Source: Brevundimonas sp. | GTDB taxonomy: Bacteria; Pseudomonadota; Alphaproteobacteria; Caulobacterales; Caulobacteraceae | Assembly (NCBI RefSeq): GCF_030656255.1 | Contig: NZ_JAUSOE010000153.1 | Location: forward strand, 1-36,284 | Reading direction: 5' to 3' | Length of the DNA: 36,284 nucleotides | Shown: piece after piece, positions 1 through 8,872 of the stretch | Layout of the letters: each line of letters opens with the position of its first letter | Numbering within the stretch: the stretch's first letter is position 1 | Position numbers and translations under genes: made by a program | Notes under the pieces: model-generated | Databases searched by the model: none | What the model saw: the letters and a program-made list of their open reading frames with translations, nothing else | Told to the model about the DNA's origin: nothing

Positions 1-1311
1 GGCTTCCAGATGGGGCTGCTGATCGTGGCCTGCGGCGACGAAGGTCTGGCGGAAGGCTTCCTGGTCGAGGGCGACGGGCCCTTCCCGGCCGAGAGCCCCG
101 TCACCCTGGCCGATCTGGACCGGCTGTATCCGCTGGCCGCCGGCAAGGCCAAGGAAGACCTGGCCTTCCGCGACCGCGCGCGCAAGGCGACGGCGGAACT
201 GCAGAACGGCCGGCCCGGCTATCGCGCCCTGTGGACTCATTTCGTGGCGGTCAGCCGCGAGGCGCTGAAGCGCGAATACGGCGACCTGTCAGTCGATTTC
301 GACCTGTGGAATGGCGAGAGCGACGCCGATCCGCAGATGCCCGAAATGCTGGCGCACCTGAAGGCGACCGGCCTTCTGGTCGAGGACGATGGCGCCCAGG
401 TGGTGCATGTCGCCAAGCCGGGCGAGACTCGCAAGAAGAAGCTGGCCGACGGTTCGGTGATCGAGGCGCCCTCGCCCCCGCCCCTGCTGGTGATCAGCTC
501 GGAAGGTTCGGCCATGTACGGCACGACCGACCTGGCCACGATCCTGGACCGCAAGAAGGCCCTGGCGCCGGACTTGGCCCTGTATGTCGTCGATGAACGC
601 CAGGCCGAACATTTCGAACAGGTGTTCCGCGCCGCCTATCTGGCCGGCTACGCCGTCGAGGGATCGCTGGAGCATCTGGGCTTCGGGACCATGAATGGTC
701 CCGACGGCAAGCCGTTCAAAACCCGGGCCGGCGGGGTGCTGAAGCTGCGCGACCTGATCGACCAGGCGACGGACAAGGCGCGCGAGCGGCTGCACGAAGC
801 CAAGCTGGGCGACGACCTGCCAGCCGAGGAGTTCGAATCCATCGCCCACAAGGTGGCCATCGCCGCCCTGAAGTTCGCCGATCTGTCGAACGCGCGGACC
901 ACCAGTTACGTCTTCGATCTGGACCGGTTCATGAGCTTCGAGGGCAAGACCGGCCCATATTTGCTGTACCAGTCGGTGCGGATCAAATCCCTGCTGCGCA
1001 AGGGCGCCGAACAGGGACTGACGCCCGGCGCGATCTTCATCGCCGAACCGGCCGAACGCGATCTGGCCCTGACGCTGGACGCTTTCAGCGCCGCCGTGTC
1101 CGACGCCTATGACAAGCGGATGCCGCATCTGGTGGCCGAACACGCCTATCGCGTGGCGCAGTCCTTCTCGAAATTCTACGCCGCCTGCCCGGTGCTGGTC
1201 GCGCCGGACGAGGACACGAAACGGTCGCGCCTCGCCCTTTCTGCGGCGGCCCTGCGCCAGCTGGAGATCGCGCTGGACCTGCTGGGCGTTGAGACGCCCG
1301 AGCGGATGTAG
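1..1311 (+). CDS. argS: arginyl-tRNA synthetase, C-terminal part (5' truncated by window)
   Basis: Class I aminoacyl-tRNA synthetase that charges tRNA-Arg with arginine in the cytoplasm. The reading frame is open from base 1, so the N-terminal part with the HIGH motif lies outside. Visible features are the catalytic-domain segment with the stretch [16 protein letters not shown], the region [17 protein letters not shown] that stands in for KMSKS in many ArgRS, and a C-terminal all-helical anticodon-binding (DALR) domain containing [15 protein letters not shown] and ending in the typical VETPERM. About 436 residues are present of a usual 560-600. In related genomes argS usually sits between dgt and a SPOR-domain gene; here those genes are at about 21.4-23.5 kb, so argS has been displaced. 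Identification is firm. Confidence 0.96.
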   Translation, partial: GFQMGLLIVACGDEGLAEGFLVEGDGPFPAESPVTLADLDRLYPLAAGKAKEDLAFRDRARKATAELQNGRPGYRALWTHFVAVSREALKREYGDLSVDFDLWNGESDADPQMPEMLAHLKATGLLVEDDGAQVVHVAKPGETRKKKLADGSVIEAPSPPPLLVISSEGSAMYGTTDLATILDRKKALAPDLALYVVDERQAEHFEQVFRAAYLAGYAVEGSLEHLGFGTMNGPDGKPFKTRAGGVLKLRDLIDQATDKARERLHEAKLGDDLPAEEFESIAHKVAIAALKFADLSNARTTSYVFDLDRFMSFEGKTGPYLLYQSVRIKSLLRKGAEQGLTPGAIFIAEPAERDLALTLDAFSAAVSDAYDKRMPHLVAEHAYRVAQSFSKFYAACPVLVAPDEDTKRSRLALSAAALRQLEIALDLLGVETPERM

Positions 1312-1473
1312 TCAGTCGGACTTCTTGTTTTCAGAGAAGGCTTCATCAACCTCGTCTTCCGTGATCCGTTTGGAGGGATCGCCGGGCTGGCCAAGGTTCT
1401 GTTCTTCAGTGCCATCGCCCATAACCCCGGGCGTGTCATTGGTCTTGATGGGATGGTCTTGTTTGTCCGCCAT
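1312..1473 (-). CDS. small acidic hypothetical protein, 53 aa
   Basis: I do not recognise the family. An ATG at 1473 is preceded by a good Shine-Dalgarno (AAGGAG, 1478-1483 on the minus strand), and the frame runs 53 codons to a TGA at 1312. That stop abuts the argS stop codon with no base between, so the two genes converge tail to tail. The product is highly polar and acidic (starts MADKQDHPIKTND, ends EVDEAFSENKKSD), with no membrane segment or signal peptide, and is probably largely disordered. It is too short for default ORF cut-offs and would be missed by many pipelines. The strong ribosome-binding site and the exact abutment make it likely to be real; function is unknown. Confidence 0.62.
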   Translation of the reverse strand: MADKQDHPIKTNDTPGVMGDGTEEQNLGQPGDPSKRITEDEVDEAFSENKKSD

Positions 1474-1545
1474 GGCGGTGCTCCTTAGGTGCGGTAATCC
1501 AACGTGCGCGACCCGGCGCCGTTCCCTTTGCGCAAGGAGGCCGTC

Positions 1546-2568
1546 ATGGCTGACGCCAAATCGCTAGACGCCTATATCGCCGGCCTGCCCAAGGCGGAGT
1601 TGCACCTGCATATCGAGGGCTCGCTGGAGCCGGAGCTGATGTTCGAGCTGGCGCAGCGCAATGGCGTGTCGATTCCCTATGACAGCGTCGAGGCGGTGCG
1701 GGCGGCCTATGATTTCTCGAACCTGCAGGATTTCCTGGACATCTATTACGCCGGGGCGGCCGTGCTGCTGACGCGCAAGGATTTCGAGGATCTAGCCTTC
1801 GCCTATTTCCAGCGGGCGGCCGCCGATAACGTGCGCCACGCCGAGATCTTCTTCGATCCCCAGACCCATACCGACCGGGGCGTGGCCTTCGGCGTGGTGG
1901 TCGAGGGGCTGATCGCGGGGATGGACCGGGCCAAGGCGGAGTTGGGCGTGAGTTCGGGCCTGATCCTCAGCTTCCTGCGCCACCTGACGGAGGATGAGGC
2001 GTTTGCGACCCTGGAGGCGGCCAAACCCTATCTGCATCATTTCATCGGCGTGGGGCTGGATTCGTCGGAGGTCGGCCATCCGCCGTCCAAGTTCCAGCGC
2101 GTCTTCGCCGCCGCCCGCGCGCTGGGCCTGAAACTGTGCGCGCACGCAGGCGAGGAAGGTCCGCCGGCCTATGTCCACGAGGCGCTGGACCTGCTGCACA
2201 TCGACCGGATGGACCACGGCAATCGCTCGATGGAGGACGAGGCCCTGGTCGAGCGGCTGGCGCGCGAGCAGATGACACTGACCGTCTGCCCCCTGTCGAA
2301 CCTGAAGCTGTGCGTGGTCGACGACCTTAAGGATCACCCGGTGCCCGAGATGCTGCGCCGGGGCCTCCACGTCACCCTGAACTCGGACGACCCGTCCTAT
2401 TTCGGCGGGTATGTGAACGACAACTACAGCCGGCTGGCGGCGGCGGTCGGCCTGACGAAGGATCAGGTGACGCTGCTGGCGCGGAACAGTTTCGAAGGGT
2501 CGTTCCTGGGCGAAGCGGAGAAGGCGGAGCGGATCGCAGAGGTGGAGGCTTACGCGGCAACACACTGA
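1546..2568 (+). CDS. adenine deaminase-type enzyme of the adenosine/AMP deaminase family
   Basis: Zinc-dependent amidohydrolase-fold purine deaminase (340 aa). The ATG at 1546 is chosen because AAGGAGG (1534-1540) precedes it by 5 bases; an upstream in-frame GTG at 1504 has no such site. Zinc and catalytic motifs are ELHLHIEGS (H20, H22), CAHAGEEGPP, RMDHGNRSMED and NSDDPSYFGGY. The segments YDFSNLQDFLDIYYAGAAVL, FFDPQTHTDRG and GLDSSEVGHPPSKFQ match, from memory, the bacterial adenine deaminases (Pseudomonas PA0148 type) better than true adenosine deaminases. Databases often label such proteins 'adenosine deaminase (add)'. The inferred reaction is adenine to hypoxanthine plus ammonia in purine salvage. 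Substrate choice is inference; the family is certain. Confidence 0.9.
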   Translation: MADAKSLDAYIAGLPKAELHLHIEGSLEPELMFELAQRNGVSIPYDSVEAVRAAYDFSNLQDFLDIYYAGAAVLLTRKDFEDLAFAYFQRAAADNVRHAEIFFDPQTHTDRGVAFGVVVEGLIAGMDRAKAELGVSSGLILSFLRHLTEDEAFATLEAAKPYLHHFIGVGLDSSEVGHPPSKFQRVFAAARALGLKLCAHAGEEGPPAYVHEALDLLHIDRMDHGNRSMEDEALVERLAREQMTLTVCPLSNLKLCVVDDLKDHPVPEMLRRGLHVTLNSDDPSYFGGYVNDNYSRLAAAVGLTKDQVTLLARNSFEGSFLGEAEKAERIAEVEAYAATH

Positions 2569-2605
2569 AGCGGCGTGTATTGCTTCTGCCTTCCCGCATC
2601 GAAAT

Positions 2606-2620
2606 GTTCCTGATATGTTC
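2606..2620 (+). promoter_or_regulatory. SOS box (LexA operator), GTTC-N7-GTTC
   Basis: The bases GTTC, seven bases, GTTC match exactly the direct-repeat LexA operator known for alphaproteobacteria such as Caulobacter and Rhodobacter. It ends 5 bases before the ATG of the Y-family polymerase gene, so LexA bound here would cover the transcription start. The match plus the DNA-damage gene behind it makes this convincing. Confidence 0.85.
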
Positions 2621-2625
2621 CAGCG

Positions 2626-3936
2626 ATGGAACGGGCGAAAACACAGGGGGAAGACAGCGCGGGCCTACGCTGGCTGTTCGTCGATCTGAACGCCTTCTTC
2701 GCCAGCGTCGAGCAGCAGATGAACCCGGACTGGCAGGGCAAACCCGTCATCGTCCGGCCGGCGATGAGCGAATACACCGGCGCCATCGCCGCCAGCTATG
2801 AAAGCAAGGCCTGGGGCGTCCATACCGGGATGCGGGTGTCGGAGGCGCGCAAGCTGTGCCCCGGCCTGATCGTCGCCGAGGCGCGGCCGGACCTCTATGT
2901 CGCGGTCCACAAGAAGATCATGGCGGAGATCGACCGCCATGTGCCGGTGTGGAAGGTCGGTTCCATCGACGAATGTTCGTGCGAACTGATCGGTCCGGAG
3001 CGTCTGGAAGCGAATGCCGTTGCTCTGGCCAAGCGGATTCAAGCGGGCATTCTGGAGCATGTCGGCGACTGTCTACGCTCGTCCATCGGGCTGGCGCCGT
3101 CGCGGTTCCTGGCCAAGACCGCCTGCGGCATGAAAAAGCCCGCCGGGCTGACGATCCTGAGGGCCAACGAACTCCCCGGCCCGCTGCTGGACCTGCCTGT
3201 GTCGAAATATCCGGGCATAGGGTCGCGGATGCGGCTGCGGCTGGAGGCGGCAGGCGTCACGGACACCGCCGGCCTGTGGGCCATGAGCGCCCGGCAGGCC
3301 CGCGCGGTCTGGAACAGCATCGAGGGCGAACGCATCTGGCGCGGCCTGCATGGCTTGGACAGCGAGCCGACGCCGGAGAAGCCACTCGCCTCCATCAGCC
3401 ACAGCCACGTCCTGGCCCAGGCCATGCGGACGCCGGACAAGGCGCGCGCCGTGGCGCGGCGGCTGGTGGTCAAATGCGGCGCGCGGTTGCGGCGGATGGG
3501 TCTGACCGGGGCCAGCCTGACCCTCCATCTGGACATGGGGCCGAAGGCTGCACCGAGAAACGCCCGGCGGGGCTGGGAGACGGCGGCTATGAGTTGCGCC
3601 GTCGCGCCGACGCAGGACACCTTCGCCCTTCTGACCGCGCTGGACGGCCTGTGGCGCAAGGTGGAGCCTGAGCTGGAGGCTGGACGGCTGAGCTATGTCG
3701 GGGTCGGGGTTCATGGGCTGAAATCTCGCGACGCCTTTGAGACGGACCTGTTCGACACCGGCCCGGATCAGGGCGGCGAGGCCCCGTCCCTGCGACTGTC
3801 CCAGGCGCTGGACGCCCTCAATCGTCGCTACGGCAAGGACACCGTCAGCATCGGCCCCAAGGCGGGCCTGCCCGAATTCATCGGCGCCAAGATCGCCTTC
3901 ACCCGCATCCCGGAGGCGGAGGATTTCTGGGAGTGA
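2626..3936 (+). CDS. dinB: Y-family translesion DNA polymerase (DinB/Pol IV-type)
   Basis: Error-prone DNA polymerase (436 aa) that copies damaged templates. The catalytic acidic residues are visible: D20 in LFVDLNAFFASVEQ and D115/E116 in VGSIDECS. A fingers segment (YESKAWGVHTGMRVSEARKLCP), the helix-hairpin-helix region (LPVSKYPGIGSRMRLRLEAAGV) and a little-finger domain follow. It carries an extended C-terminus to FIGAKIAFTRIPEAEDFWE and has no clear beta-clamp motif that I can identify. The ATG at 2626 has no Shine-Dalgarno and lies 6 bases after the SOS box, suggesting a leaderless mRNA whose start overlaps the LexA operator. DinB versus another Y-family subgroup is not certain. Confidence 0.9.
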   Translation: MERAKTQGEDSAGLRWLFVDLNAFFASVEQQMNPDWQGKPVIVRPAMSEYTGAIAASYESKAWGVHTGMRVSEARKLCPGLIVAEARPDLYVAVHKKIMAEIDRHVPVWKVGSIDECSCELIGPERLEANAVALAKRIQAGILEHVGDCLRSSIGLAPSRFLAKTACGMKKPAGLTILRANELPGPLLDLPVSKYPGIGSRMRLRLEAAGVTDTAGLWAMSARQARAVWNSIEGERIWRGLHGLDSEPTPEKPLASISHSHVLAQAMRTPDKARAVARRLVVKCGARLRRMGLTGASLTLHLDMGPKAAPRNARRGWETAAMSCAVAPTQDTFALLTALDGLWRKVEPELEAGRLSYVGVGVHGLKSRDAFETDLFDTGPDQGGEAPSLRLSQALDALNRRYGKDTVSIGPKAGLPEFIGAKIAFTRIPEAEDFWE

Positions 3937-3981
3937 GCCACCCTATCCCAGCAGGGTTTCGGCCTCGATCTCCGCCACCCC

Positions 3982-4575
3982 CTAGGCCCGGAGACTATCC
4001 CGCGCCGCCGCCTCGGTCTGCGGCGCGATGGCGCGGCTGGCGTCGGTGATGACCACGGCCTCGAACCCTTGCCGCACCGCATCCTCGGCGGTGAAGCGGA
4101 CGCAATAGTCGAAGGCCAGGCCCGCCAGGAAGACGCGGGTCACGCCCAGGTCGCGCAGCAGGCCGGCCAGCCCGGTCGGGGTGCGATGGTCGTTCTCGAA
4201 GAAGCCGGAATAGGAATCGACCGCCGGGTTGTAGCCCTTGCGGATCACCGCCAGCGCCTTTTGCACCGTGGGCGCGACGTCGGGATGGAAGTCGGCGCCC
4301 GGCGAGCCCTGGATACAGTGATCCGGCCACAGCATCTGGGGGCCGTAGGCAACCTCGACCTCGGTGAAAGGGGCCGCGCCGGGGTGGTTGGAGGCGAAGC
4401 TGATCTGGTCCGGGGTGTGCCAGTCCTGGGTCAGGATCACGCGCGAGAACCGCTCGGCCAGCCGGTTGATCAACGGCATGATCCCCGCCCCGCCTGCGAC
4501 CGCCAAGCTGCCGCCCTCGCAGAAGTCGTTCTGCGGGTCGATGACCAGGAGGGCGTCTGTGGCGGCGATCTGCAT
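3982..4575 (-). CDS. pncA: nicotinamidase / isochorismatase-fold amidase
   Basis: Hydrolyses nicotinamide to nicotinate in NAD+ salvage (197 aa). The catalytic triad of the family is visible as D13 (VIDPQNDF), K113 (VIRKGYNP) and C158 (AFDYCVRF). Metal ligands match D51 and H53 (QDWHTPDQ) and H86 (WPDHCIQG). The start is taken as the ATG at 4575, which overlaps the fbp stop codon by one base (TGATG), so translation is probably coupled to fbp. A GTG immediately upstream at 4578 is an alternative. Length is normal for the family. Confidence 0.93.
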   Translation of the reverse strand: MQIAATDALLVIDPQNDFCEGGSLAVAGGAGIMPLINRLAERFSRVILTQDWHTPDQISFASNHPGAAPFTEVEVAYGPQMLWPDHCIQGSPGADFHPDVAPTVQKALAVIRKGYNPAVDSYSGFFENDHRTPTGLAGLLRDLGVTRVFLAGLAFDYCVRFTAEDAVRQGFEAVVITDASRAIAPQTEAAARDSLRA

Positions 4576-5546
4576 CACACGCCCGCGTAGGCATCGATCT
4601 CGTTGGCCGAGCCCAGGGCCACGGGGATGCGCTGGTGCAGATGCTCGGGCTGGACGTCCAGAATGGGCTGCACCCCGTCCGTCGTCGCCTTGCCCCCGGC
4701 CTGTTCGACCAGGAAGGCCATCGGATTGCCCTCGTACATCAGGCGCAGTTTGCCGGGCTTGGTCGGCTCGCGGCTGTCCCAGGGGTACAGGAAGACGCCG
4801 CCGCGCATCAGGATGCGGTGGACGTCCGCCACCATGGCCGCGACCCAGCGCATGTTGAAGTTCTTGCCGCGCGGGCCTTCGTCGCCCTTCAGCAGGTCGC
4901 CGATGTAGGTCTGCACCGGCCCGGACCAGTGGCGCAGGTTCGACATGTTGATGGCGAACTCCTTGGTGTCCGGCGAAATGGCGATGTCGTCGTGGGTCAG
5001 CAGCCAGTCGCCCTCGTTCGACAGGGTGAAGCCTTTCACGCCCGCCCCGGTCGTCAGGACCAGCATGGTCTGGGGACCGTAGAGGGCATAGAGGGCCGCG
5101 ACCTGGTTGCGCCCCGGTTGCATGAAGTCGGCCTCGGTCGGGGTCGGCGTCGCAGACTTCAGCACCGAGACGATGGTCCCGACCATGGCGTTGATGTCGA
5201 TGTTGGACGAGCCGTCCAGCGGGTCGAACAGGACCAGATATTGGCCGGTCGAATGGGGCGCCGGCTGGACCTCATCCATTTCCTCCGAGGCGACGCCGGC
5301 GACGGCGGGGCTGGCCAGAAGCGCGTCGGTCAGCATGTCATTGGTCATGACGTCGAGCTTCTTCTGCTCCTCGTCCTGAACGTTGATCTGGCCCGAGGCG
5401 CCCAGGGCGCCGGCAAGGGCGCCGCCGGCGACGACCTTGCTGATGTTGGCGCAGGTGGCGGCGACGACTGTCAGGACCGTCTTCAGCCCCTCGGGCGCGT
5501 CCAGGGCGGCGATATGGGCGTCGAGGCGGGTGCGGTCGGCGGTCAT
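4575..5546 (-). CDS. fbp: class I fructose-1,6-bisphosphatase
   Basis: Converts fructose-1,6-bisphosphate to fructose-6-phosphate, the committed step of gluconeogenesis (323 aa). The metal/substrate motif [12 protein letters not shown] and the C-terminal block [20 protein letters not shown], followed by [17 protein letters not shown], are diagnostic. The start at 5546 ([11 protein letters not shown]) fits the normal family length. The frame stays open for 41 codons upstream, but that part is Arg/Pro-rich and unlike FBPase. The first gene of a two-gene unit with pncA. It is divergent from the glycine-cleavage operon, and the stretch 5547-5682 between them shows no further gene. Confidence 0.95.
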   Translation of the reverse strand: MTADRTRLDAHIAALDAPEGLKTVLTVVAATCANISKVVAGGALAGALGASGQINVQDEEQKKLDVMTNDMLTDALLASPAVAGVASEEMDEVQPAPHSTGQYLVLFDPLDGSSNIDINAMVGTIVSVLKSATPTPTEADFMQPGRNQVAALYALYGPQTMLVLTTGAGVKGFTLSNEGDWLLTHDDIAISPDTKEFAINMSNLRHWSGPVQTYIGDLLKGDEGPRGKNFNMRWVAAMVADVHRILMRGGVFLYPWDSREPTKPGKLRLMYEGNPMAFLVEQAGGKATTDGVQPILDVQPEHLHQRIPVALGSANEIDAYAGV

Positions 5547-5682
5547 GCGGTCTGTCCGAAGCGGCGGGAAGCGTCGCACCGTTCTTGGCGGGCCTACGGC
5601 GTAAGGGCAAGGGCGACGCGTCAACCGGCGAGGCCAACGCTGATAATGACGCCGCCACACCGCCTGCAAAGGCCGACGACGC

Positions 5683-5711
5683 TTGACTTAGAGCCGGAGT
5701 CGGTGGCTTAG
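5683..5711 (+). promoter_or_regulatory. possible sigma-70-type promoter of the gcv operon
   Basis: A TTGACT at 5683-5688 is followed after 17 bases by a poor -10 (GCTTAG, 5706-5711). Transcription starting some seven bases later would begin almost exactly at the 5' edge of the glycine riboswitch (about 5720). The -35 is good and the -10 weak, as is common in this group. Confidence 0.4.
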
Positions 5712-5719
5712 GTCGGATG

Positions 5720-5904
5720 CTCTCGCGGGAGAGTTCGGTGCGCCTCGGCGGGCCGACGCCGAAGGCGCAACCGCCCCGGAAACGCTCAGGCAAACGGACC
5801 GCGACAGCATACGGACGCTGGAAAGTCGCTCTTTACGGGCGCGCCGACGGAGCAAGGCGACATGATTTGGTCGCCGGAATCTCTCAGGCTTCAGGACAGC
5901 GGGG
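5720..5904 (+). ncRNA. tandem glycine riboswitch (two aptamers)
   Basis: Cis-acting leader RNA that senses glycine and controls the glycine cleavage operon directly downstream. Aptamer 1 (about 5720-5808) shows the P1/P2 start CGCGGGAGAG, the core GCCGAAGGCGCAACCGCC, then GGAAACGCTCAGGCAAACGG. Aptamer 2 (about 5812-5904) repeats the pattern with CTGGAAAGT, GCCGACGGAGCAAGG and CGGAATCTCTCAGGC followed by GGACAGCG. Both copies keep the conserved core of the family. In known cases glycine binding turns on gcv expression. Boundaries are approximate to a few bases. Confidence 0.92.
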
Positions 5905-5914
5905 GCGCGAAGAC

Positions 5915-5928
5915 GGCGGAGCTCCGCC
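5915..5928 (+). promoter_or_regulatory. perfect 14-bp palindrome, candidate riboswitch expression platform
   Basis: GGCGGAGCTCCGCC lies between the end of aptamer 2 and the gcvT start (5957). As RNA it can form a 5-bp GC stem with an AGCT loop. No U-run follows, so it is not a classical terminator; control at translation initiation is more likely. The gcvT start has no obvious Shine-Dalgarno. Confidence 0.4.
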
Positions 5929-5956
5929 ACCAAACGCGACCGTGAAAGCCTGAACC

Positions 5957-7072
5957 ATGACCGATCAAGCCCTGAAGACCACGCCCCTGAACGCCGCGCA
6001 CCGCGCCCTGGGGGCCCGGATGGTGGGTTTCGGCGGCTATGACATGCCGGTTCAGTATGAGGGCGTCCTGGCCGAGCACCGCTGGACCCGCGAGCACGCC
6101 GGCCTGTTCGACGTGTCGCACATGGGCCAGTGCAAGATCACCGGCGAGGACGCCACCGCCCAGTTCGAGCGTTTCGTGCCCGGCGTCTATGCGATCCTGA
6201 AGGCCGGCAAACAGAAATATTCGCTGCTGCTGAACAAGGACGGCGGCATCATCGACGACCTGATGGCCGGCCGCCCCGACCATGACGGCCTGTTCGTCGT
6301 CGTCAACGCCGGCAACAAGGACGAGGACTTCGCCTTCTGGTCGGCGAACCTGGAAGGCGACGCCAAGCTGACCGTGCTGGACCGCGCCCTGATCGCCATC
6401 CAGGGGCCTGAGGCCGCCGAGGTCATGGCGGCGCATGAGCCGATCCTGGCCGAGATGGGCTTCATGGAATGCGCCCGGCTGATGCTGTTCGGCTGCGACT
6501 GCTATGTCTCGCGTTCGGGCTACACCGGCGAGGATGGCTATGAGATTTCGGTGCCTGCGGATCAGGCCGAGCGGGTGTGGAACACGATCCTGGAAGACGC
6601 CCGCGTCAAGCCGATCGGCCTGGGCGCCCGCGACAGCCTGCGCCTGGAAGCCGGCCTGCCGCTGCACGGTCATGACATCGACCCGACGACCAGCCCGGTC
6701 GAAGGCGCCCTGACCTTCGCCCTGTCCAAGTCGCGCAAGGAGCGCGCGGATTTCAACGGCGCCGACCGCATCCTGAAGGAACTGGCCGACGGTCCTTCGC
6801 GCGTCCGCATCGGCCTGATCGTCAAGGAAGGCGCCCCGGCCCGCGAAGGCGCCGAGATCGCCGACATGGACGGTAACGTCATCGGCAAGGTCACCTCGGG
6901 CGGCCCCTCCCCCACCCTGGGCAAGAACATCGCCATGGGCTTCGTGCCGCCGGCCTATGCCGCGCTGGGCGCGGACCTGAAGGTCATCGTGCGCGGCAAG
7001 ACCGCCGCCGCCGAAGTCGTCGCCATGCCCTTCGTGGCGCAACGCTATTATCGCAAACCGAAGACCGTCTGA
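5957..7072 (+). CDS. gcvT: glycine cleavage system T protein (aminomethyltransferase)
   Basis: Transfers the methylene group from aminomethyl-lipoyl-H protein to tetrahydrofolate, releasing ammonia (371 aa, normal length). Typical blocks are the N-terminal [20 protein letters not shown], the folate-site region [41 protein letters not shown], and the C-terminal [18 protein letters not shown]. First gene of the gcv operon behind the glycine riboswitch. The ATG at 5957 fits the family N-terminus, but no strong ribosome-binding site precedes it, consistent with initiation controlled by the leader RNA. Confidence 0.97.
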   Translation: MTDQALKTTPLNAAHRALGARMVGFGGYDMPVQYEGVLAEHRWTREHAGLFDVSHMGQCKITGEDATAQFERFVPGVYAILKAGKQKYSLLLNKDGGIIDDLMAGRPDHDGLFVVVNAGNKDEDFAFWSANLEGDAKLTVLDRALIAIQGPEAAEVMAAHEPILAEMGFMECARLMLFGCDCYVSRSGYTGEDGYEISVPADQAERVWNTILEDARVKPIGLGARDSLRLEAGLPLHGHDIDPTTSPVEGALTFALSKSRKERADFNGADRILKELADGPSRVRIGLIVKEGAPAREGAEIADMDGNVIGKVTSGGPSPTLGKNIAMGFVPPAYAALGADLKVIVRGKTAAAEVVAMPFVAQRYYRKPKTV

Positions 7073-7082
7073 GGATCAGATC

Positions 7083-7448
7083 ATGAAATTCACCAAGGAT
7101 CACGAGTGGGTCAGCCTGGACGGCGACATCGCCACCGTGGGCATTTCGAAGCACGCTGCCGACGCCTTGGGCGACGTGGTGTTCGTGGAAGTGCCTGAGG
7201 TCGGCAAGACTGTCTCCAAGGGAAGCAGCTTCGCCGTGGTCGAGAGCGTCAAGGCCGCCTCGGACGTCTACGCCCCCGTATCGGGCGAAGTGGTCGAGGC
7301 CAATGACGCCCTGTCGACCGCGCCGGAAACCGTCAACGCCGCCCCGGAAGGCGACGGCTGGTTCGCCAAGATCAAGGTGTCGGACGCTGCCGAACTGGAC
7401 GCCCTGATGGACCAGGCCGCCTACGACGCCTTCCTCGCCACCCTCTAA
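7083..7448 (+). CDS. gcvH: glycine cleavage system H protein
   Basis: Lipoyl carrier (121 aa) that shuttles the aminomethyl group between the P, T and L proteins. The lipoylation site is K57 in [17 protein letters not shown]. The N-terminus KFTKDHEWV and the C-terminus ending in YDAFLATL are typical. It follows gcvT by 10 bases in the same operon. The L protein (dihydrolipoamide dehydrogenase) is not in the window and is normally shared with other complexes. Confidence 0.97.
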   Translation: MKFTKDHEWVSLDGDIATVGISKHAADALGDVVFVEVPEVGKTVSKGSSFAVVESVKAASDVYAPVSGEVVEANDALSTAPETVNAAPEGDGWFAKIKVSDAAELDALMDQAAYDAFLATL

Positions 7449-7457
7449 GCCCCATCG

Positions 7458-7484
7458 GACCCGCTGATTAAGAGTCGGCGGGTC
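7458..7484 (+). other. intercistronic hairpin between gcvH and gcvPA
   Basis: GACCCGC at 7458-7464 pairs with GCGGGTC at 7478-7484 around a 13-base loop. No U-tract follows, so it is not a good terminator. It may mark an mRNA processing or stabilising site that helps set the ratio of H to P protein. Confidence 0.4.
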
Positions 7485-7513
7485 TTCGGCCTTTCACGGC
7501 CCAGGACAAGACC

Positions 7514-8860
7514 ATGCGTTATCTCCCCCTGACGCCCGACGACCGCACGGCGATGCTCGCCGCCATCGGCGCGAAATCGATCGACGACCTGTTCGTAGAC
7601 GTGCCCGAGGCGGCGCGGCTGGACGGGCCGGTGGACCTGCCCCGCGTGGCCGGCGAGATGGAGGTCGAACGCGCCCTGTCCGCCATGGCGGCCAAGAACG
7701 CCACGGCCGGCGCCGTGCCCTTCTTCTGCGGCGCAGGGGCCTACAAGCACCACGTCCCGGCGACGGTGGATCACGTGATCCAGCGCTCGGAATTCCTGAC
7801 CAGCTACACCCCCTACCAGCCGGAAATCGCGCAAGGGACCCTGCAGTACCTGTACGAGTTCCAGACCCAGGTCGCGAACCTGACCGGCATGCCGGTGGCC
7901 AACGCCAGCCTGTATGACGGCTCGACCGCCATGGCCGAGGGCGTGCTGATGGCGACCCGCGTGACCCGCCGCAACAAGGCGGTGATCTCGGGCGGCGTCC
8001 ATCCCCACTATGTCAAGGCCACTGAGACCGTGGTTCACGCCGTCGGCGTCGAGACCCAGGTCCTGGCCGCCGCCGTGGACGCCGAGGCCGCCGTGATCGA
8101 CCAGATCGGTCCGGACACGGCCTGCGTCGTCGTCCAGACCCCGAACGTCTTCGGCACGGCGACCGATGTGACCAAGATCGCCGAGGCCGCCCATGCCGCC
8201 GGCGCCCTGCTGATCGTCGTGGTCACCGAGGCCGTGTCCATGGGCCTGCTGAAGTCGCCTGGCGAGATGGGCGCGGACATCGTCGCGGCCGAGGGCCAGT
8301 CGATCGGCAACGCCCTGAACTTCGGCGGCCCCTATGTCGGCCTGTTCGCCACGCGCGAGAAGCTGATCCGCCAGATGCCCGGCCGCCTGACCGGCGAGAC
8401 GGTGGACGCCGACGGCGAGCGCGGCTTCGTCCTGACCCTGTCGACGCGCGAGCAACACATCCGCCGCGACAAGGCGACGTCGAACATCTGCACCAACTCG
8501 GGCCTCTGCACCCTGGCCTTCACCATTCACATGAGCCTGCTGGGCGAGACGGGCCTGCGTAAACTGGCCCTGCTGAACCACGAGAAGGCGGTCGCCACGC
8601 GTGACGCCCTGGCCGCCATTCCGGGCGTCGAAATCCTGACCTCGCGCTTCTTCAACGAGTTCGCGGTGCGCCTGCCCAGGAACGCGGCCGAGGTCGTCTC
8701 GACCCTAGCCGATCACCATGTGCTGGCCGGCGTACCCTACAGCCGTCTGGCCCCCGATGCGGGCATGGACGACGTCCTGCTGGTCGCTGCGACCGAGACC
8801 ACGCTGGATGTGGACATCCAGATCCTCGCCAAGTCGCTCTCCAAAGTCCTCGGCGCGTAA
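7514..8860 (+). CDS. gcvPA: glycine dehydrogenase (decarboxylating) subunit 1
   Basis: Alpha half of the split P protein (448 aa), which decarboxylates glycine with PLP and passes the aminomethyl group to GcvH. This subunit lacks the PLP-lysine and completes the active site of GcvPB. Recognisable blocks are [54 protein letters not shown] and [13 protein letters not shown]. The 65-base gap after gcvH contains a hairpin; gcvPB follows after 12 bases. Two-gene P protein is one of two known forms; the other is a single fused protein of about 950 residues. Confidence 0.96.
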   Translation: MRYLPLTPDDRTAMLAAIGAKSIDDLFVDVPEAARLDGPVDLPRVAGEMEVERALSAMAAKNATAGAVPFFCGAGAYKHHVPATVDHVIQRSEFLTSYTPYQPEIAQGTLQYLYEFQTQVANLTGMPVANASLYDGSTAMAEGVLMATRVTRRNKAVISGGVHPHYVKATETVVHAVGVETQVLAAAVDAEAAVIDQIGPDTACVVVQTPNVFGTATDVTKIAEAAHAAGALLIVVVTEAVSMGLLKSPGEMGADIVAAEGQSIGNALNFGGPYVGLFATREKLIRQMPGRLTGETVDADGERGFVLTLSTREQHIRRDKATSNICTNSGLCTLAFTIHMSLLGETGLRKLALLNHEKAVATRDALAAIPGVEILTSRFFNEFAVRLPRNAAEVVSTLADHHVLAGVPYSRLAPDAGMDDVLLVAATETTLDVDIQILAKSLSKVLGA

Positions 8861-8872
8861 GGGATACTGACC

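Noticed and set aside
4635..5711. 358-codon open frame on the plus strand opposite fbp
   Set aside because: It is the antisense of a clear FBPase gene. The product is rich in Gly, Arg, His and Asp with no known motif, as expected for shadow frames in high-GC DNA.
7445..8581. 378-codon frame on the minus strand opposite gcvPA
   Set aside because: Antisense shadow of gcvPA with low-complexity Gly/His/Asp/Arg composition; no start signal.
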